From: Eucommia ulmoides
Lineage: Eukaryota; Streptophyta; Magnoliopsida; Garryales; Eucommiaceae
Direction of reading: 5' to 3'
Assembly (NCBI GenBank): GCA_016647705.1
Contig: CM028338.1
Span: 22,899,577-22,963,576, forward strand
DNA length: 64,000 nt
Part shown: positions 11,956-24,655 of the stretch, in pieces
Layout of the letters: every line of letters begins with the position of its first letter
How positions within the stretch are numbered: position 1 is the stretch's first letter
Translations under genes and position numbers: made by a program
The notes under the pieces: model-generated
Database searches by the model: none
Told to the model about the DNA's origin: nothing
The model's input: the letters and a program-made list of their open reading frames with translations, nothing else

Positions 11956-14122
11956 ATGGCAGCAACAAGTCTCTTAGGATTGGGTTGCTCACTTGTTCCA
12001 AGGCAAACGAGCCTCACTTCAAGTATTCTCTCTCTCTCTCTCTCTCTCCATTCTCATTGCTAATTTAATTAATTAGCATTTACCAAAGGTTTTCATTTTT
12101 GTGTTATTTATGTTTCACAGGCTTCCCCAAGTATAAAAGCCCTCTAACGCGACGTGATCTTACTCGTACAAAGGTTCAATGGTAAATAAAATAGACAAAG
12201 CGATTAATTTTTTCTTTGCAACGTTAAATTTTATATGTAACTCTCTTTTTTTCTACACAATTTTTTTTTTTTTTCTGTAATTCATTATTTACCATCATGT
12301 GCAAGTTATATGATTAAATGGATAATCCAAGTGGCAAAAATTGTGCTGATTTGTCCAAAAAAAAAAAAAAGTAAAATATTAAGAAACTATATGTGAAATT
12401 TAAATATTTGAAAAATAAAACAACTCACAAATTTTAGAGGTACAACTTAGCCAAGGGAGAACCTTATTAGTAACTATTTGCTTTGGCCCCATTTTGTTAC
12501 CGTTTTTGTTCTTTGATTTTTGTTCTTATTTCTAAAATTTTGGGATTAACATACAAAAACGTATTTGGTAAAAACGTGTATATTCCCAAAATTTTGAGAA
12601 TAATTTAAAACTATTTCTTGAATTAATTTTGATAAAAAAAATAAAATAAAATTTTATTCTTATTCACTTGCACAAAACTATTTCTACTACCATCCAATTG
12701 GGCACTACCACCCCTGTCGGCAATGATCACTCCGCCGTCACTGTTTTTTTTTTTTTTTTTTTCTCATAAATTAAAAGAAACATAATTTTAAGACTATAAT
12801 GACTACCAAACATGTTTCTATTCTAGGAATATTCTAGAACGGAAATATAATTTTTATTCCATCAGAAAGTTTTAAACATAAACAAAAAACATTAACCAAA
12901 CACCACCTTAGAGACCCCAAACCGTGATTTAGGTTTGAGTTTCTAAATTGCCAAATTTTATAGCTCTCACTCATTTTTTTTCCCTCGTCCTCTCTTTTTT
13001 CGTCTGCTCTTGGTAATGATGAAGCTTTCAGAGGGACTGGCTGAGGACGGATTTGAATGTGATTGGGTTCGGATTGATCGGATGGTTGGCACCTTCGAGC
13101 GTACCGGCTATCAACGGTAAGAGTTTAACAGGGCTATTCTTCGAGAGCATTGGATTTGAACTCTCTCACTTCCCAACGCCCCCTGCTCTCACTTCTCAAT
13201 TCTGGTGAGTCAATATTTTAAATTTTCTTATTTTATTTTGTTTAATCATGTTTTAACACATTGTAACTAAAAGAGAGTTTGAGATAAAAAAAAAATATAT
13301 TCTTTCATACGCACACTAAAAAAAAAAGACTTGACTTAAAACAACAACTAAACATTTGTCTCATTTATGTAGGGTACATGTATCCGTTTACGCCATAGTG
13401 AACTTGACTCAAAGTTTCTTTTAAAAAATTTATCCTAATTTATTAGACTACTATATATCTTATGTTTATAAAGACACTAATTTTAATTCATCACATTAAT
13501 CATGAATATTTTTTAGTTCAAATACATTAATCATAAAAAGACATTTTGTTTTGAATTCGTTATTATTTTCTCAATAAGATGTAAATCAATGGTTTCAATG
13601 TCTCCCGATGTCTCAAGTGTAAAATATGTTATAGAATTGATTATATAGATTTAATTCAAGACATTAATCTGGAATATCTTATACTTACTTCACATATATT
13701 AATTATAAAAATACATGTTGATAGTTTGTTATATAGTTTCTCAACAAAACTTAAATTAGTGATTAGAAAAGTCTTTAATCATCCAATAGTAAAAAAATAT
13801 CTCAAATATAAAATATGTCTTAATTTATTGAATAGATAATTTAATATTTCATCTTGATGCAAAAAACTTGCACTAATGAGACTTATTTCTTCGAGTTAAA
13901 ATAAAATTATCACCAATGAGAATTTAGATCCAACTATTAAGTTAGACATGTTTAAATGGAAACCATGGAACAAAAGAGAGAATAAAGATTACATTTTGAT
14001 ATATGTGTATTTTCCTTGTACATTTTAATAGGTTGTGGCTAGTTTGTTGGCATTTGGGCCTATTCCTCTGCCTCACTTTCGGGCAAATTGGCTTCAAGGG
14101 GAGGGCCGAGGAGTACTTTTGA
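11956..14122 (+). CDS. psaO: Photosystem I subunit O, chloroplast precursor (four exons)
   Basis: Exons 11956-12022, 12121-12181, 13025-13204 and 14032-14122 join in phase at GT-AG introns to give 132 residues. Residues 1 to about 42 are rich in Ser, Thr, Arg and Lys with almost no acidic residues, a chloroplast transit peptide (MAATSLLGLGCSLVP). The mature part starts near CFQRDWLRTDLN and matches PsaO family wording closely: GFGLIGWLAPSSVPAINGKS (first hydrophobic span, about 56-70), FPTPPALTSQFW, then a second membrane span (about 103-124) and the C-terminus FKGRAEEYF. PsaO is a small nuclear-encoded thylakoid protein of PSI, near PsaA/PsaL, involved in docking LHCII during state transitions. 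The exon 3 acceptor after GATGAAG is chosen because the next AG would create a stop. Length is close to the roughly 140 residues of Arabidopsis PsaO. No defect is seen. Confidence 0.93.
12485..12907. mobile_element. MITE-like insertion in psaO intron 2
   Basis: The ends are loosely inverted (GGCCCCATTTTGTTACCG at the left; GGTGGTGTTTGGTTAATG read inward from the right). The inside is AT-rich and non-coding, with the ACCAAACACCACC style of end common in small plant DNA elements. A clean target duplication is not visible. It adds about 0.4 kb to an 843-bp intron without touching the splice sites. Confidence 0.45.
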
Positions 14123-14479
14123 GAAACATTTGTTTCTAATTTCTCCGTGTAACTATTCTGTGTATGATACATATATGTACTTTGTGTTGACCTGAGTCAA
14201 CAAAAGTTCAAAGTTCACTATTCCTTAGGCATGCACCGTAAACCCTTTAAATGCTATCCTTATTCCCTTGCTATGCTCCCATTAAATGTTGTAAGATTTT
14301 CTTGTTTTATCTTTGATTATATATTTGTAGTTTGTGATTGTAATGGAGGAAACTAAAATGAAATTATTCTACCATCAATGTTTTAACACTTTGTATTTCA
14401 GTTTCTCAACTATGGTTTCCTTCTCCAACCTTAATAGAAAGAAATAATGGTTGTCTTTTTTACTTTTCTAATAACCACT

Positions 14480-14670
14480 ATGGCACGCAGGAGGTGTTAG
14501 TTTGATTGACTCTCCTAAAAATTACTTCATGAATTAAATCTTGAATGCACCAGGTCAATGTGGAGAAATAGGCCTTTAAAATTGTCAGGAAAAAAAAAAT
14601 TGAAATGAGATGATTAATTGAGATGTGCGTAACTTGCCTCCAGCAAACCTTATCATAGAAAAAATTAATA
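14480..14670 (+). repeat. SINE-like repeat, copy 1
   Basis: Shares with the two copies below the core TTAAATCTTGAATGCACCAG, a GGTCAATGTGGAG segment, and a tail ending in ACCTTATCATA followed by A-rich sequence. The tRNA-like head is degraded here. No coding. Confidence 0.5.
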
Positions 14671-14894
14671 ATAACCACTACAAGAGTAACTAGGTTGTGG
14701 TATTGGATGATGACCATAGGATTGGAATGTCAATGAGTCTCCTCAATTGAAAATGGTTGCCTTTAGCCAATAGGGGATGAAGTGATATAATAAACTTTTC
14801 AAATAAAAAATCTAATTTGATAAATAATTCTTATATTACATGGAAATGATTTTGCAGAAAATGTCAACCAACATTATGAAAACAGTATGAAGAT

Positions 14895-15098
14895 CCTAAG
14901 GTATTCATCCAATTGGCAAGGAGTTGCTCCTTATCCTCATCAACCAAGATTCAACTCTCTTGAAGAATCGCTCTAGCAATTAAAACTTAAAGTTAATCCT
15001 GAATACACCAGACTAATATAGGGGAGTACGCCCTTAAGATCGCCCAGACATGTAATTAATCGAAATACATGTAAATTGGTCTGAATACATTGTACTGT

Positions 15099-15100
<2 letters not shown>
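14895..15100 (+). repeat. SINE-like repeat, copy 2
   Basis: The head carries TTGGCAAGGAGTTG (A-box-like) and, about 30 bp on, AAGATTCAACTCT (B-box-like). The shared core follows (CTGAATACACCAGACTAATA, then CGCCCTTAAGATCGCCC). The tail runs straight into a TA microsatellite. A tRNA-derived SINE is the best reading; the family name is not known to me. Confidence 0.55.

Positions 15101-15101
<1 letters not shown>

Positions 15102-15157
<56 letters not shown>
15102..15157. repeat. TA microsatellite
   Basis: An uninterrupted TA run of about 28 units follows SINE copy 2, probably grown from its tail. Confidence 0.9.
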
Positions 15158-15159
<2 letters not shown>

Positions 15160-15497
15160 AGCGTGAGGTATAGAGAAACCAAAGAACAATTTTGTATAAA
15201 CACTTGTCTACATTCTCGCCTCAGAGTTCCAAATGAAATTTTGTCTCCTAATTTGACATTTGTACAGTTGATGGCTAACCCAATAGCAATAAGAAGAGAA
15301 ATCTCTACGGATTTCCTTAATTTCTTCTTTGTAGAGATTCAACTCTTCATTTTCAAGAAAAAAAACCCTTCTCTTCTTCGATACAATCTCTAGAAATTTA
15401 GCGAAAACCATTTTCTATTAGTCCAAAATCTTATAAAAAAAACTGAAAAGGCAATGTCAATATGTTACATTAGAAGTCCATTTGCAAATCATTTTAA
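15158..15497. other. Intergenic stretch
   Basis: No coding signal or recognised repeat. The short frames here overlap on both strands and resemble no known protein. Confidence 0.5.
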
Positions 15498-16206
15498 ATA
15501 GGGGTATTGTCCAATACTTTTTTTGGGAAAAATATTTGGGCTCCCAAGCTACCAAAAAATAACTTTTCAAGGACCAGATTATTTAGGACCAGCCCAAAAC
15601 TCCCATAAAATTCACTTGCCGATTATGCCCCTAGGTAGATTTGTAATTTTCAAATCCATGCCACGGATCTGACCACTACACTGCACAGTATCACATCACG
15701 CGACTACACAATGCACCTCCTGCACGACCTACACGACTGCAAATTTCGTCATTATCGCTCTACTACATCTTGTTTGAAGTAGTTATAGGACCGAGCGATT
15801 TCACCATTTTCACGCAAAACTCGAACTCCCGTAAAACCCTAGAACTCCGATTCCCGATGATTCTCTCTGAATCTATAGATTTTCACCGATTTTTTGTCGA
15901 TTTTCACTGATTTTCACCGAAAATTGTAAGAAATCGGTGCCTCGAAACAGAACGAATGACAAAATCCTAAGAAATCGGTGTACCAAAAACCTCAAAAATC
16001 AGCGAAAACCCTAAGAAGAAGAATGGTGAACACGAGGTCTTCATAGAATAATAAGAAGCATAGTGAAACAACAAGATCCAAACAGTCCAAACAATCAAAG
16101 AGAGCAATGGAACCACAACATTCGGCACAGAAAGGGAAAGAGAAAGAACATGACAAAGATTGCAAAGAAGAGGTTGAGCAAGAAGGAAAGCAGAACATAC
16201 ACTAGT

Positions 16207-16930
16207 CGTTATATTCAAATATTTTAAGTGGATATCATCTACATGAACTGTTGAATATGTTTAGAACAGAGTTCAGGCAATATCTGTTGATTTGTGAAAA
16301 TGTGTCGTGCAAATTTAAGTGGATATATCATATGAGAATAACAAACTGTGTCTGAAAATGTGTTGTTCATAGCTCTACATATTTGGAACAACCTAAAAAG
16401 TCAAGTGGATATCATCTAACTATCATCTGAATGATTACGTTTCATACGGAGAATGTGTGCAAATGTGTCCTACATAGCTTTATTATCTATGTGCAAAAAG
16501 TCAAGTGGATATCATCTAACTATCATCTGAATGATTAAGTTTCATAGGGAGAATGTGTAAAAATGTGTCGTACATAACTTTTAAGTGGATATCAACTACA
16601 TGAACTGTTGAATGCGTTTAGAAAAAAGTTCAGCCAATATCCGTTGATTTGTGAAAATGTGTCGTGCAAAGTTAAGTGGATATCATCTGAGAACAAACAA
16701 ATTGTGTTTGAAAGGGTGTTGGTTCATAATTGTACGTATTTGGAACAACCCAAAAAGTCAAGTGGATATCATCTGAATGATTACGTTTCATAGGAAAAAT
16801 GTGTGCAAATGTGTCGTACATAGCTTTATTATCTGTGTGCAAAAATATCTGTAAAAAATGTGTCATGCACAGCCGTGCATAGTTGAAAACAAAACTGGAT
16901 ATCATGTAGATATCGTCTGAATGTGAACCT
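16207..16930. repeat. Tandem repeat of about 370 bp with AGTGGATATCATC motifs
   Basis: Two imperfect copies (about 16207-16570 and 16575-16900) share AGTGGATATCATC, TGAACTGTTGAAT, GTGAAAATGTGTCGTGCAA and TCATCTGAATGATTACG blocks. It lies in the first intron of the Ulp1-like gene. It is non-coding. Confidence 0.75.
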
Positions 16931-17590
16931 ATAATCTGAGAAAATCGTGCATATATGTCATCAACCTATATCTTGTGTTAAAGCTATTTTTTCATGTGAA
17001 CAGTTACTACTGGCAGTGACTTCGAGCATGTCCCCGATAAAAGAACCTAAAGCAAAAAAGAAACTGAAAATAAGAGTAAAACATAAACAAGCAGAAAATA
17101 TGGTAAATTTTATCTCCAATTTAGATCGTCGTTAAAACTTGTGTACAAGTTGCTTAACACCATTGCTTTGATAACAAAGTATAAGGACTTCCTACAATAT
17201 ACACGAATTTGGCCAATTTTTTATGCAATTTTGAAGAAGAAAGTGAAGTTGGACATGATGAAGAAGTTGGACGACAACATAATCCAAATATTGAAGACCT
17301 GGAACCAAGAAACAAACTCATTCAAAATTAGAGGTGTTGATGTCAAATTGGTTGTTTCGGATGTGAGATTGCTTTTTTGGACTGAAATGTGGTGATAAAG
17401 ACACCAATTACTCGATTAGCAAAATGGAAAGTCAATATTTGGCAAGTATTTGCAAAGATCGGAAGCGATTATCCACAACTAACATAAAAAATGCAATCAA
17501 GGACTCGGTAGAGAGTGACAAAAATGAAGACATTCGGCATGTTGTTAGTTTGTTGTACCTGTATCTGCTAGGCACATGTTTGCTAGCCAA

Positions 17591-19009
17591 TGATAGGTGA
17601 AATTTATTCATTTATTTCCAAATCAAATTTGGTAGTTTTTGAGTATTTTTATAGTGTTTTAATTCATTTTAATTAGTTTTTATTTGTTTTTGTATAAATC
17701 AGGTGCTTGGGACGAAAAAGAGCTAAAATGGTTGAAAATCAATCAAATCGATGAAACGGCGGTGGAAGAACGGTGAAAAAACAAGCAAAAAGGTATTCCA
17801 GCATCTGCAACTCCACCGTTGTAGCGGTCAAAGTGCAGAGAGTTGCTGCATTTCCACCGGTGCGGTGGTCAAAATGCAGAGAGTTGCTAAACTTTCTACT
17901 TGACCACTGCTGCAGCGGTCACCCGCCAGAAAGCCTACCGACATGCCCACCGCTGCAATAGTGAGCCCTGTATCTGTAAAAGTGTTTTTTTTTTTTTTTT
18001 TTTTAATATTTTTAGATATTTTGTTCCCATTTATTCATTCCTCCTCCTCCATTTTCGACCATAGAATGGTAGAGAGACATTTTTTTGGGAGTATTCTTGA
18101 GAGCTCTAAGACATACCAAAGGAGGAGATCACAAATTCAAGAAGAGGGAACAAGATCAGAGCGGTTGTAGTGAATGTGGATGCGTTCATTCTTCAGATAA
18201 CGACTTTTGTCCTTTGCTTCTCTCTTTATTTCTTGAACCCTTTTTGGTATTTGATCATGTTTAGCTTATTTGTTGTTGTATATTTAGTTATGGCCATGTA
18301 TAGCTAAACATATATTGTCTAGGGAGCGGTGTACTTCATAAAAACGTTGTTTGTTTAATCTATGTTTCGTTAATGGTTGTTCATGTTTATCCGATTGTGT
18401 TTACTATTTTATTACAATCTTGATATACTTGTTATGGTATTAGGGTTGATTTTGAGAATACGGGGTTTGACACTCGAGAGAGATAACCCCAGATTCGGAC
18501 TAGGGTTCAAACACAACGTGATGATCTAATGACCTAGGAGGGCGTTAGAAAATATGCAATCCGTGAGATTGGGGCGAGACTCATGTGACCAAGTATTGTA
18601 TAGATGCTCGAGGGGGACTTTGGCGTTGACGCGAAGTCACATATTCATTCACTTTACACTTGGGAGAGGTAGTGAGTGAGATTTCGATACCTAGATTGTG
18701 GGATAGTATGAATGTCGTTAATGTAAACTAGATTGAATCGAATGTGTTTAAATGAATGAAGTTAATCCCTAGACAATTTATTCCCTTAAACGTCAATATT
18801 AGTATATTAGTTTAATTAATATAGTTTAGTATATTATATTAACATAAACTTAATTTGAGTCGCTTAGATAAAATTCAGTTATGATAATCGCGATACTTAA
18901 CAACAATTCTAATCCAATCCCTGTGGATACGACAACCTTACTCTTCCCATTATACTAAAACTTGACCGTACACTTGCAGTTAAAGTAGCGACGTAATTTC
19001 GCGCTACCA
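17591..19009 (+). repeat. 5' LTR of the Athila/Tat-like element
   Basis: TG...CA ended (TGATAGG ... GCTACCA). Contains a cluster of inverted words of the form CACCGYTGCARCGGTG at about 17805-17960. Pairs with 23240-24655. Confidence 0.88.
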
Positions 19010-19179
19010 AGTTTTTGGCGCCGTTGCCGAGGATTAGCCTTTAGATTGTTGTTGATATTGTGAGTAAGTAACTTGATTTTAATTTAGGCATTTATTTTAT
19101 TTATAATTTTTATTTGTAGTTTTATTTTTTATGCAGGGTACTTGAAGATGCTAGATCTACAAGTATTGTTGCATTTCTT

Positions 19180-19430
19180 TCAACAGGATTTTGAACCGTT
19201 TCAATTGTGCTTGGGATCGATACAATGAGCTACTATTTTGGTTCCCCAATCATCGTTTCCCAAGGAAGTATCAACTACCGAAATTCCTTGATGGGTTACT
19301 AGCCGCAACCAGAACGTAGGTTGAAGGGGAAAACGGTACCACCTCTTTTGACCAACTAACCGCGGATGAAGCCTATCGGGTACTGGAAAATATAACGGAG
19401 CTTGATTTTCAAAGTTGGAATTATTAAATA
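19180..19430 (+). pseudogene. Athila/Tat-type gag fragment
   Basis: Translation shows the retrotransposon gag wording AWDRYNELLFWFPNHRFP followed by the ADEAYRVLENI segment, the usual order in Athila/Tat gag. It is a broken fossil, and no polymerase follows. Confidence 0.65.
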
Positions 19431-21358
19431 AGCTACCAAAGCTTGGGTGATAGTTCCACCGTTTCGACGCCATGGATTGACATCCCGGACCAACAGCCTC
19501 CCCCACCTTGGAAGAGATATTTGATGCAGTTATGGGGGAGACTCAGATTTTCTTAAAGGAAACGAATGACCAGCTAAATGAGTATGAGGATCGTCTTGAC
19601 AATATTGAGATGGTCTGCACCGAAATCGATGCTACCATAACGTCTCTTCAGAGGCAAATCGGTTAGTTTATCGGCTTTATTGAGGTTAAGTCAAAAACGG
19701 CGGCATTAGGAGATACACAAGCCATATCATGTGAAAGCCACCGTGAGGAACCGAATGCAAGCGGAAGGTACTTGGGTGAGATCGAAGACGATCATGCTAA
19801 TGAGGAGAAAACCCCAGTGTGGATTGGCGATAAAGAATCACATGTTAACAGTTGTGATTTTTCACAGTTTGAAATTCAATTGGTGATGTCACCCCCGATC
19901 CAAAACGATTACATATACGAGGATCCGATGTGGCTCACCTATCTTACCCCGTTTCTAGCTCAATATATTCGTGTTTCCCAAGCACAAGAAACGGAGCTGA
20001 GTTAAGTTGAGAGCTCGAGCCATACAATGCAATATCTCGCCAAGCTTGAGGGTGTTCTGAACCAAGACTCATACGTAATGTTGTATGACACTTACTATGG
20101 GCGAAAGCCACTCTTTGACGATCCCTTATCTGTGTCAAGCCGAAGACCTTAAATCAAGCGCTTCTTGGGAGGAAATCCAAGTCCAAAAATAAATTAGATA
20201 TGTCACTACCGACTTGATTCGGAGGCGAGCTTTTCTCACCTCCCAGATATATGTTCTAAACCCCCATCTTCGTTATCATGCTTATTGGGATCGCTGATGG
20301 GTCACTGTGGACACTGCCCATTTTAAGTTTGGGGGTGATGTGTAGTATGTTTAGTATGTTTTATTGTTGTTAGTTATGTTGTATTGTTTTTAACATATGC
20401 ATGTTTGTTTAGGCTAGTGTTAGTATGAGTTTATGTTATTAGTTGTTTTTGTGAGCAAAGTTTTGTACTTCATCTGGGCCATTACCCGATGACGAGTCTA
20501 TCCCCTAGTTGTTTATCGAGGTCGAGCGTAATGCTCATTCATGCGTGTTCTATGTGCTTGACAACTCATTTTAGTAAAAGTTATTGTGGATCCTACTTGC
20601 ACGAGCACGTAAACTCAATGAATAACTATCCAATTGATTTGACGCTGATTACCCATTAGCCAAGTTCATGACAATAGGAATTCTAGAACCTGATTTGGGA
20701 GAAATTTGAGGTGAAATCCCATGCGAGGTAGTTCAGGAGATATGATCTAGGCATTAATTTTGATAGCTTGAGCCTTTGAAGCTCACCTTGTTATATGTTT
20801 ATTCTTCATTACCCTGTCAAAATTGGAAAGTCGTTTCAATTCCGAACATGTAACTAATACCCTAACCAATTAAATTTTTTCCAAGCCACTATCGCTAAAC
20901 CTAAGGCACAAATTTGAGTGAAATCAAGTTAGCGTTTATTTATGCTACTTGAAGTGAGCGGTTGGGTTTCAGGTGAACTATTGATTGGTTCGGTATTCGA
21001 GTACTTACTTGTCATTTTGCTATCGTATTTCTGCACCAGTGAAATTGTATGAATCGAATAAGTTTGGGGGTGTGTTTGATGAAAAAAAAAGAAGAGAAAA
21101 TCATGTGTATATACGATTTTATTTTTCATTGTTTTAACAAGTGAGTACTAAGTTTTAAACAGCTAGTTCGAGATTGTTTCGAGTTTATCTTTGGGGTTAT
21201 GAGTTTGAGTGAGCCAAGCCTGTGTCTCGGGTATCGTTAAGTTAATAACGTTAACTTGTTTTCTATTCCTCATACACTCTTGACCATTTTCCAAAAATTG
21301 AATCAAGTCCTATTGATCTTTTTGAATTTCCGAGCCTAAATTAGTAGAGAATGGAACT
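19431..21358. other. Internal region of the Athila/Tat-like element
   Basis: Weak continuation of the gag region, with a short open stretch near 19.77-20.0 kb (EIEDDHANEEKTPVWIG) that I cannot assign. Two purine tracts of the AAGTTTGGGGGTG type follow. No enzyme domains are visible. Confidence 0.5.
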
Positions 21359-22846
21359 TGGTAGGGGCGCATTTGTGCACGCCTACTTACGCTCGCAAGT
21401 ATACGAGGTCTAAATTTTTAATATAGTGGATCTTGAAGATCGGATATCGTTCCCACAGAGAAAAGTGTGAATAATTGAATTGAATACCGCAATTAACGTA
21501 GTCTCGTGTTATCCTGACAACGGAAGACATGAATTGAAATTAAACTAAGCTAAACTACAATTAGTAGGTTAATTCTAACTAGATTGATTAATTAGGGATT
21601 GATTTCGTTCACTTAATACACGTTTGATTTCGTTTAGTTAACAATAACGGAGTTTAGGTATCCGACAATCTCGGTTCGTAAACTCCTCCGCCACCTCTTC
21701 CGAGTGTAAGACGGGAGAATACGCGACTTCGTGTTGATGAAGAGGTCCCCCTCAATGTCTTAACGACTCTAGGCCACTTGAGTCTTGACCCAACGTCATC
21801 GATTGCACACTAACTAATGCCCTCCCGGGTCGTTAGGTCGTAACGATGTGTTTACCCTAATCCGAATCCAGGGTTACCTCTCTCGAGTGTCAAACCCTAG
21901 ATTCTCAAATGCAACCCCAATACCGTTACAAGCATATTAAGATCGTCATCAAATAATAAACACAATCGGACTTAAAAGCAACAACCATTAAAGAAATGTA
22001 TATTAAACCAAATGAGTATTTACACAACTACACATTTCCCTAACTAATCTCTAAATTACACTAACATATTCTTAGCCAATACAACAATAAATCAAGAGGA
22101 TATCATCATCATCAACAATAAACATTAAATACAAAGATGGAAACAAGAGAAGAAAAGTCAAATCTCAAAGTGGAGTAGTCCACTTTCGCCAAAGAACAAT
22201 CTTCCCGAGCTTCATCTTCTCCGTTGATGAACTTCCTCTTCTAGCTCTTCAAGGATTGGCCAAGAACACCTCCTAAACTAATCTAATCTACTTCCTAATT
22301 TACCTAAACCTAACTAAGGTGGAAAGAGAGATCTCAATATGTCAACTGGAGCCTCCTCTTACGTCTCAAGCTTTTTGAGGTTTGGTGGAGAAAAGGGTTA
22401 AATAGGTAAGGTTTGGAAATATCTTCAAAATATCTGAAAATAGATATTTCTGTGCAGAGTGTTACCGCCTAAGCGGTGGTTCACCGCTTAGGCGGTGGAC
22501 TTAAGTCGGTTAACTTCTGTCGGTAACTTCGCCTAAGCGGTGGTTTTTCCACTTAGGCGGTGCATACTGGCATAATAATCTGTCGTTTTCTCGCCTAGGC
22601 GGTGGTTCAGCCGTTCAGCACTCCAACATTCTGCCTCTTTTCCACCTAGGCGGTGATCTTCATTCACTGAAACCCTGTTTTGCACATTTTGTTCATCGTT
22701 TCTCCACCGTTTTTACTTGTTTCTCGCCTTTTGACGTCCTTTCCCTGTTCTACACTAAAACAAACTAAAACACAATTAAATATAACTAAAATGCTTGAAA
22801 ACTAACAAATCCGGTTTAGAAATAGATAGGTTTTTCACACCTATCA
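21359..22846 (-). repeat. Solo LTR of a related family, reverse orientation
   Basis: On the minus strand it runs TGATAGGTGTGAAAAACC ... CCCCTACCA and aligns with the LTRs of its host element in blocks (for example GGGTTTGACACTCGAGAGAG), but clearly as a different family. A perfect 5-bp duplication GAACT flanks it (21354-21358, 22847-22851), proving an independent later insertion followed by LTR-LTR recombination. Contains CACCGCCTAGGCGGTG-type inverted words at about 22455-22650. Confidence 0.88.
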
Positions 22847-23239
22847 GAACTCTATCAGGCATATGGATTTCTTATACCTTATTGGTTTTAGTCATGAGCT
22901 TTATTGGTGGATAATCCAATCCGATCGATGGATATTTATATAATTGAGTTTTCACACACACACTTTGACATGATCTAGAATAGTGCTTACTATTAACGAA
23001 TGTTGAAATTCTAAAACACCACATGGTGCGTTTTACTCTTGAAATCGATATATTTGGAAGCCAATGAGGAAAAAATGTTTGGCCGGTTAGATGAAATTTA
23101 AAACTTGCACGTTATTGTTTTTTAGTTTGTTTGTGTTTTTTGTTTTGAGTATTTAAATTCGGTAATTAGTTGTGGTAGTTTCGTTTATTGTGTGGGTGTT
23201 TTGCTCGAGAACTAGCAAAATTCTAAGTTTATGGGTATT

Positions 23240-24655
23240 TGATTGGTGAAATTTATCCATTTATTTCCAAACCGAATTTGGTAATTTTTTAGTATTTTTA
23301 TAGTGTTTTAATTAGTTTTTATTTGTTTTTGTCTAAATTAGGTGTTTGGGACAAAAATGAGCTAAAACGGTTGAAGATCAAACTAATCGGTGGAACGGCG
23401 GTAGAAGAATAGTGGAAAAATAAGCAAAAAGGCCTTTCAGCATCTACAGCTCCACCGTTGCAGCGGTCAAAGTGCAAAGAGTTGCTGCATTTTCACCGTT
23501 GTAGCAGTGAAACCACCACTGCAACGGTCAAAATGCAGAGAGTTGCTAAACTTTAAGCTTGACCACCGCTGCAGTGGTTACCCGCCAGAAAGCCTACCAA
23601 CATGCCTACCATTGCAGTGGTGAGCCCTGCACCTGTAAAGTATTTTTTTTAGATATTTTTAGATATTTTATTCCCGTTTTTTCATTCATCATCCTCCATT
23701 TTCGACCATAGAACGGTAGAGAGACATTTTTTTGGGAGTATTCTTGAGAGCTCCAAGACATACCAAATGAGGAGATCACAAATTCAAGAAGAGGGAACAA
23801 GATCGAAGCGATTTAGTGAACGTGGATCCGTCCATTCTTCAAATAACGGTTTTTCTCCTTTGTTTCTCTTTTTATTTCTTGAACCCTTTTTGGTATTTGA
23901 TCATGTTAGCTTATTTATTATTGTATATTTGGTTATAGCCATATATAGCTAAACATATATTGTCTAGGGAGCGATGTACTTCATAAAAATGTCATTTGTT
24001 TAATCTATGTTTTGTTAATGGTTGTTCATGTTTATCTGATTGTGTTTACCGTTTTATTACAATCTTGATATACTTGTTATCGTATTAGGGTTGATTTTGA
24101 GAATACGGAGTTTGACACTCAGGAGAGGTAACCCCAGATTCGGACTAGGGTTCAAACACAACGTGATGATCTAATGACCCAGGAGGGCGTTAGAAAATAT
24201 TCAATCCGTGAGGTTGGGGTGAGACTCATGTGAGTAAGTGTCGTATAGATGCTCAAGGGAGACTTCGACGTTGACGCGAAGTCACATATTCATTCACTTT
24301 GCACTCAGGAGAGGTAGTGAGTGAGATTTTGATACCTAGATTGTTGGATAGTGTGAATGTTGTTAATGTAAACTAGATTGAATCGAATGTGTTTAAATGA
24401 ACGAAGTTAATCCCTAGACAATTTACTCCCTTAAACGTTAATATTAGTATATTAGTTTAATTAACGTAGTTTAGTATATTATATTAACAAAAACTTAATT
24501 TGAGTCACCTAGATAAAATTTGGTTATGACAATCGTGGTATTTAATGACAATTCTAATTCAATCCATGTGGATACGACAACCCTACTCTTCCCATTATAC
24601 TAAAACTTGACCCGTACACTTGCGGTAAAAGTAGCGACATAATTTCGCGCTACTA
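23240..24655 (+). repeat. 3' LTR of the Athila/Tat-like element
   Basis: Starts TGATTGGTGAAATTT after an AAGTTTATGGGTATT tract and ends GCTACTA before the GCCAA duplication. Direct partner of 17591-19009. Confidence 0.88.

Larger units (their letters stand above)
17591..24655 (+). mobile_element. Non-autonomous Athila/Tat-like Ty3/gypsy element
   Basis: LTRs 17591-19009 and 23240-24655 (about 1.42 kb each) start TGAT(A/T)GGTGAAATTT. The 5-bp target duplication GCCAA is perfect (17586-17590 and 24656-24660). Directly after the left LTR comes TTTTTGGCGCCGTTGCCGAG, the primer-binding region typical of Athila/Tat elements. The interior keeps only a gag remnant (about 19.18-19.43 kb), two AAGTTTGGGGGTG-type purine tracts (near 20.32 and 21.06 kb) and a foreign solo LTR. 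No polymerase is present. The element is broken beyond coding. Its LTRs differ at a few percent of sites by eye, so an age of a few million years is plausible. It splits the DUF1985 region of the MULE's Ulp1-like gene. Confidence 0.88.

Noticed and set aside
15967-16218. Minus-strand open frames that look like membrane proteins
   Set aside because: They are the complement of the basic, Lys-rich first exon of the Ulp1-like gene.
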